The position numbers and the translations under genes were made by a program. A model generated the notes under the pieces. That model was given only the letters and a program-made list of their open reading frames with translations, made no database searches and was not told the DNA's origin. From Cohnella sp. GbtcB17 (GTDB lineage: Bacteria > Bacillota > Bacilli > Paenibacillales > Paenibacillaceae), in the NCBI RefSeq assembly GCF_019091135.1, contig NZ_JAGXJW010000049.1, positions 1 to 64,000 on the forward strand: 64,000 nt of DNA, in the 5' to 3' direction. How positions within the stretch are numbered: the first letter of the stretch is position 1; each line of letters opens with the position of its first letter. Below, in pieces: positions 63,630-64,000 of the stretch.

Positions 63630-64000
63630 ACATTCGCATCGAGACATGGCTCCAGCACGACATCCGCTTCGTTGAAGTTACGCCTGGCGATTGGTGGGCG
63701 GTGGCCGCAGATGTTACGAAAGCACTCGGCATCAGGAACACCGCACAAGCGGTAAACGGCAACTCACGTTCTAAAGCAAAGGGGCTGCCCGAGCATCAGA
63801 AGGGTGTATGCAAACTAGATACCCCTGGCGGCGAACAAGAAGTTTTGATTGTATGCGAGCCCGGTATATACCGACTCATCTTCCGCAGCAACAAGCCGGA
63901 GGCCGAAGCGTTCCAGGATTGGGTCTTCGACGTTATCAAATCGCTTCGCCAGTCGACCGGTCTCCAAGCATTCCAAGTCTTCCGCATGCTGGACAAGGAA
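63626..64000 (+). CDS. Bro-N-domain phage antirepressor, 3' end missing
   Basis: 125 codons to the window edge. The N-terminal Bro-N domain is seen: WWAVAADVTKALGIRNTAQA, VLIVCEPGIYRLIFRSNKPE, AEAFQDWVFDVIKSLR. Such proteins counter phage repressors. AAGGAGG lies twelve bases before the ATG, which overlaps the preceding stop (ATGA). The C-terminal domain is outside the window. Confidence 0.9.
   Translation, partial: MNIRIETWLQHDIRFVEVTPGDWWAVAADVTKALGIRNTAQAVNGNSRSKAKGLPEHQKGVCKLDTPGGEQEVLIVCEPGIYRLIFRSNKPEAEAFQDWVFDVIKSLRQSTGLQAFQVFRMLDKE

Larger units (their letters stand above)
60098..64000. mobile_element. Left end of a prophage or integrative element at tRNA-Ala (continues beyond window)
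   Basis: From the 3' end of the tRNA gene the sequence becomes AT-richer and carries, in order, a large serine recombinase, an ImmA/IrrE-like protease, a CI-like repressor (all leftward), then Cro-like, a short ORF and a Bro-N antirepressor (rightward). This is a standard temperate-phage or ICE immunity module. Host gene nrdR lies on the other side of the tRNA. The right attachment site and structural genes are outside the window. Confidence 0.85.

Overview
The window looks like chromosome from a high-GC, endospore-forming member of the Paenibacillaceae (Cohnella- or Paenibacillus-like). The reasons are a small acid-soluble spore protein, YtaF, a YjcZ-like mini-protein, YesM/YesN regulators paired with LplB/YtcP transporters, secreted proteins with copper-amine-oxidase-like N-terminal domains, strong AGGAGG ribosome binding sites and intrinsic terminators. 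This assignment is inference from gene content; no 16S gene is present.

Layout. 1-10.4 kb: branched-chain amino acid synthesis (ilvB-ilvN-ilvC-leuA, an aminotransferase, then leuB), interrupted by a repeat element and a molybdenum-cofactor operon (moeA-mobA-mobB). 10.4-16.5 kb: a 2-Cys peroxiredoxin behind a PerR-like box, a zinc-ribbon protein, a soluble PAS histidine kinase, an MFS transporter, a YjcZ-like ORF and a cell-wall amidase. 16.7-17.9 kb: an IS1595-type insertion sequence. 18-19.5 kb: an orphan promoter/short ORF/terminator unit and an RsgA-type GTPase. 19.5-23.9 kb: an AraC regulator divergent from an oxidoreductase/isomerase/oxidoreductase sugar cluster. 24.2-37.7 kb: a polysaccharide-use locus (FAD oxidoreductase, YesN/YesM two-component system, two ABC permeases, a binding lipoprotein, and a 1645-residue modular GH74 xyloglucanase). 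38.1-40.7 kb: preQ1-I riboswitch and queC-queD-queE-queF. 40.9-47.7 kb: a soluble CBS/chemoreceptor-type protein and the phosphate operon pstS-pstC-pstA-pstB-pstB-phoU behind Pho-box-like repeats. 47.7-52.9 kb: methionine aminopeptidase with a TetR regulator, a secreted stalk-domain protein and an acyltransferase. 53-59.9 kb: polA-mutM-ytaF-coaE-lytic transglycosylase, a spore protein and nrdR. 60-64 kb: tRNA-Ala(GGC) and the left end of a prophage or related element with a large serine recombinase, ImmA-like protease, CI/Cro-like switch with palindromic operators, and a Bro-N antirepressor cut by the window end.

The most unusual signal is a dispersed family of inverted repeats built on CCAYTATCCCATYGANTCAG. 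One copy pair brackets the IS1595-type transposase gene (16692-17850). The same ends occur without a transposase at four other intergenic sites (about 6035-6651, 23958-24032, 37829-37943, 57595-57676), several with short tandem repeats carrying TCAG next to the end. This suggests an active or recently active IS with MITE-like derivatives. A second notable point is the prophage recombinase, whose last codons and stop lie inside the antisense strand of the host tRNA gene.
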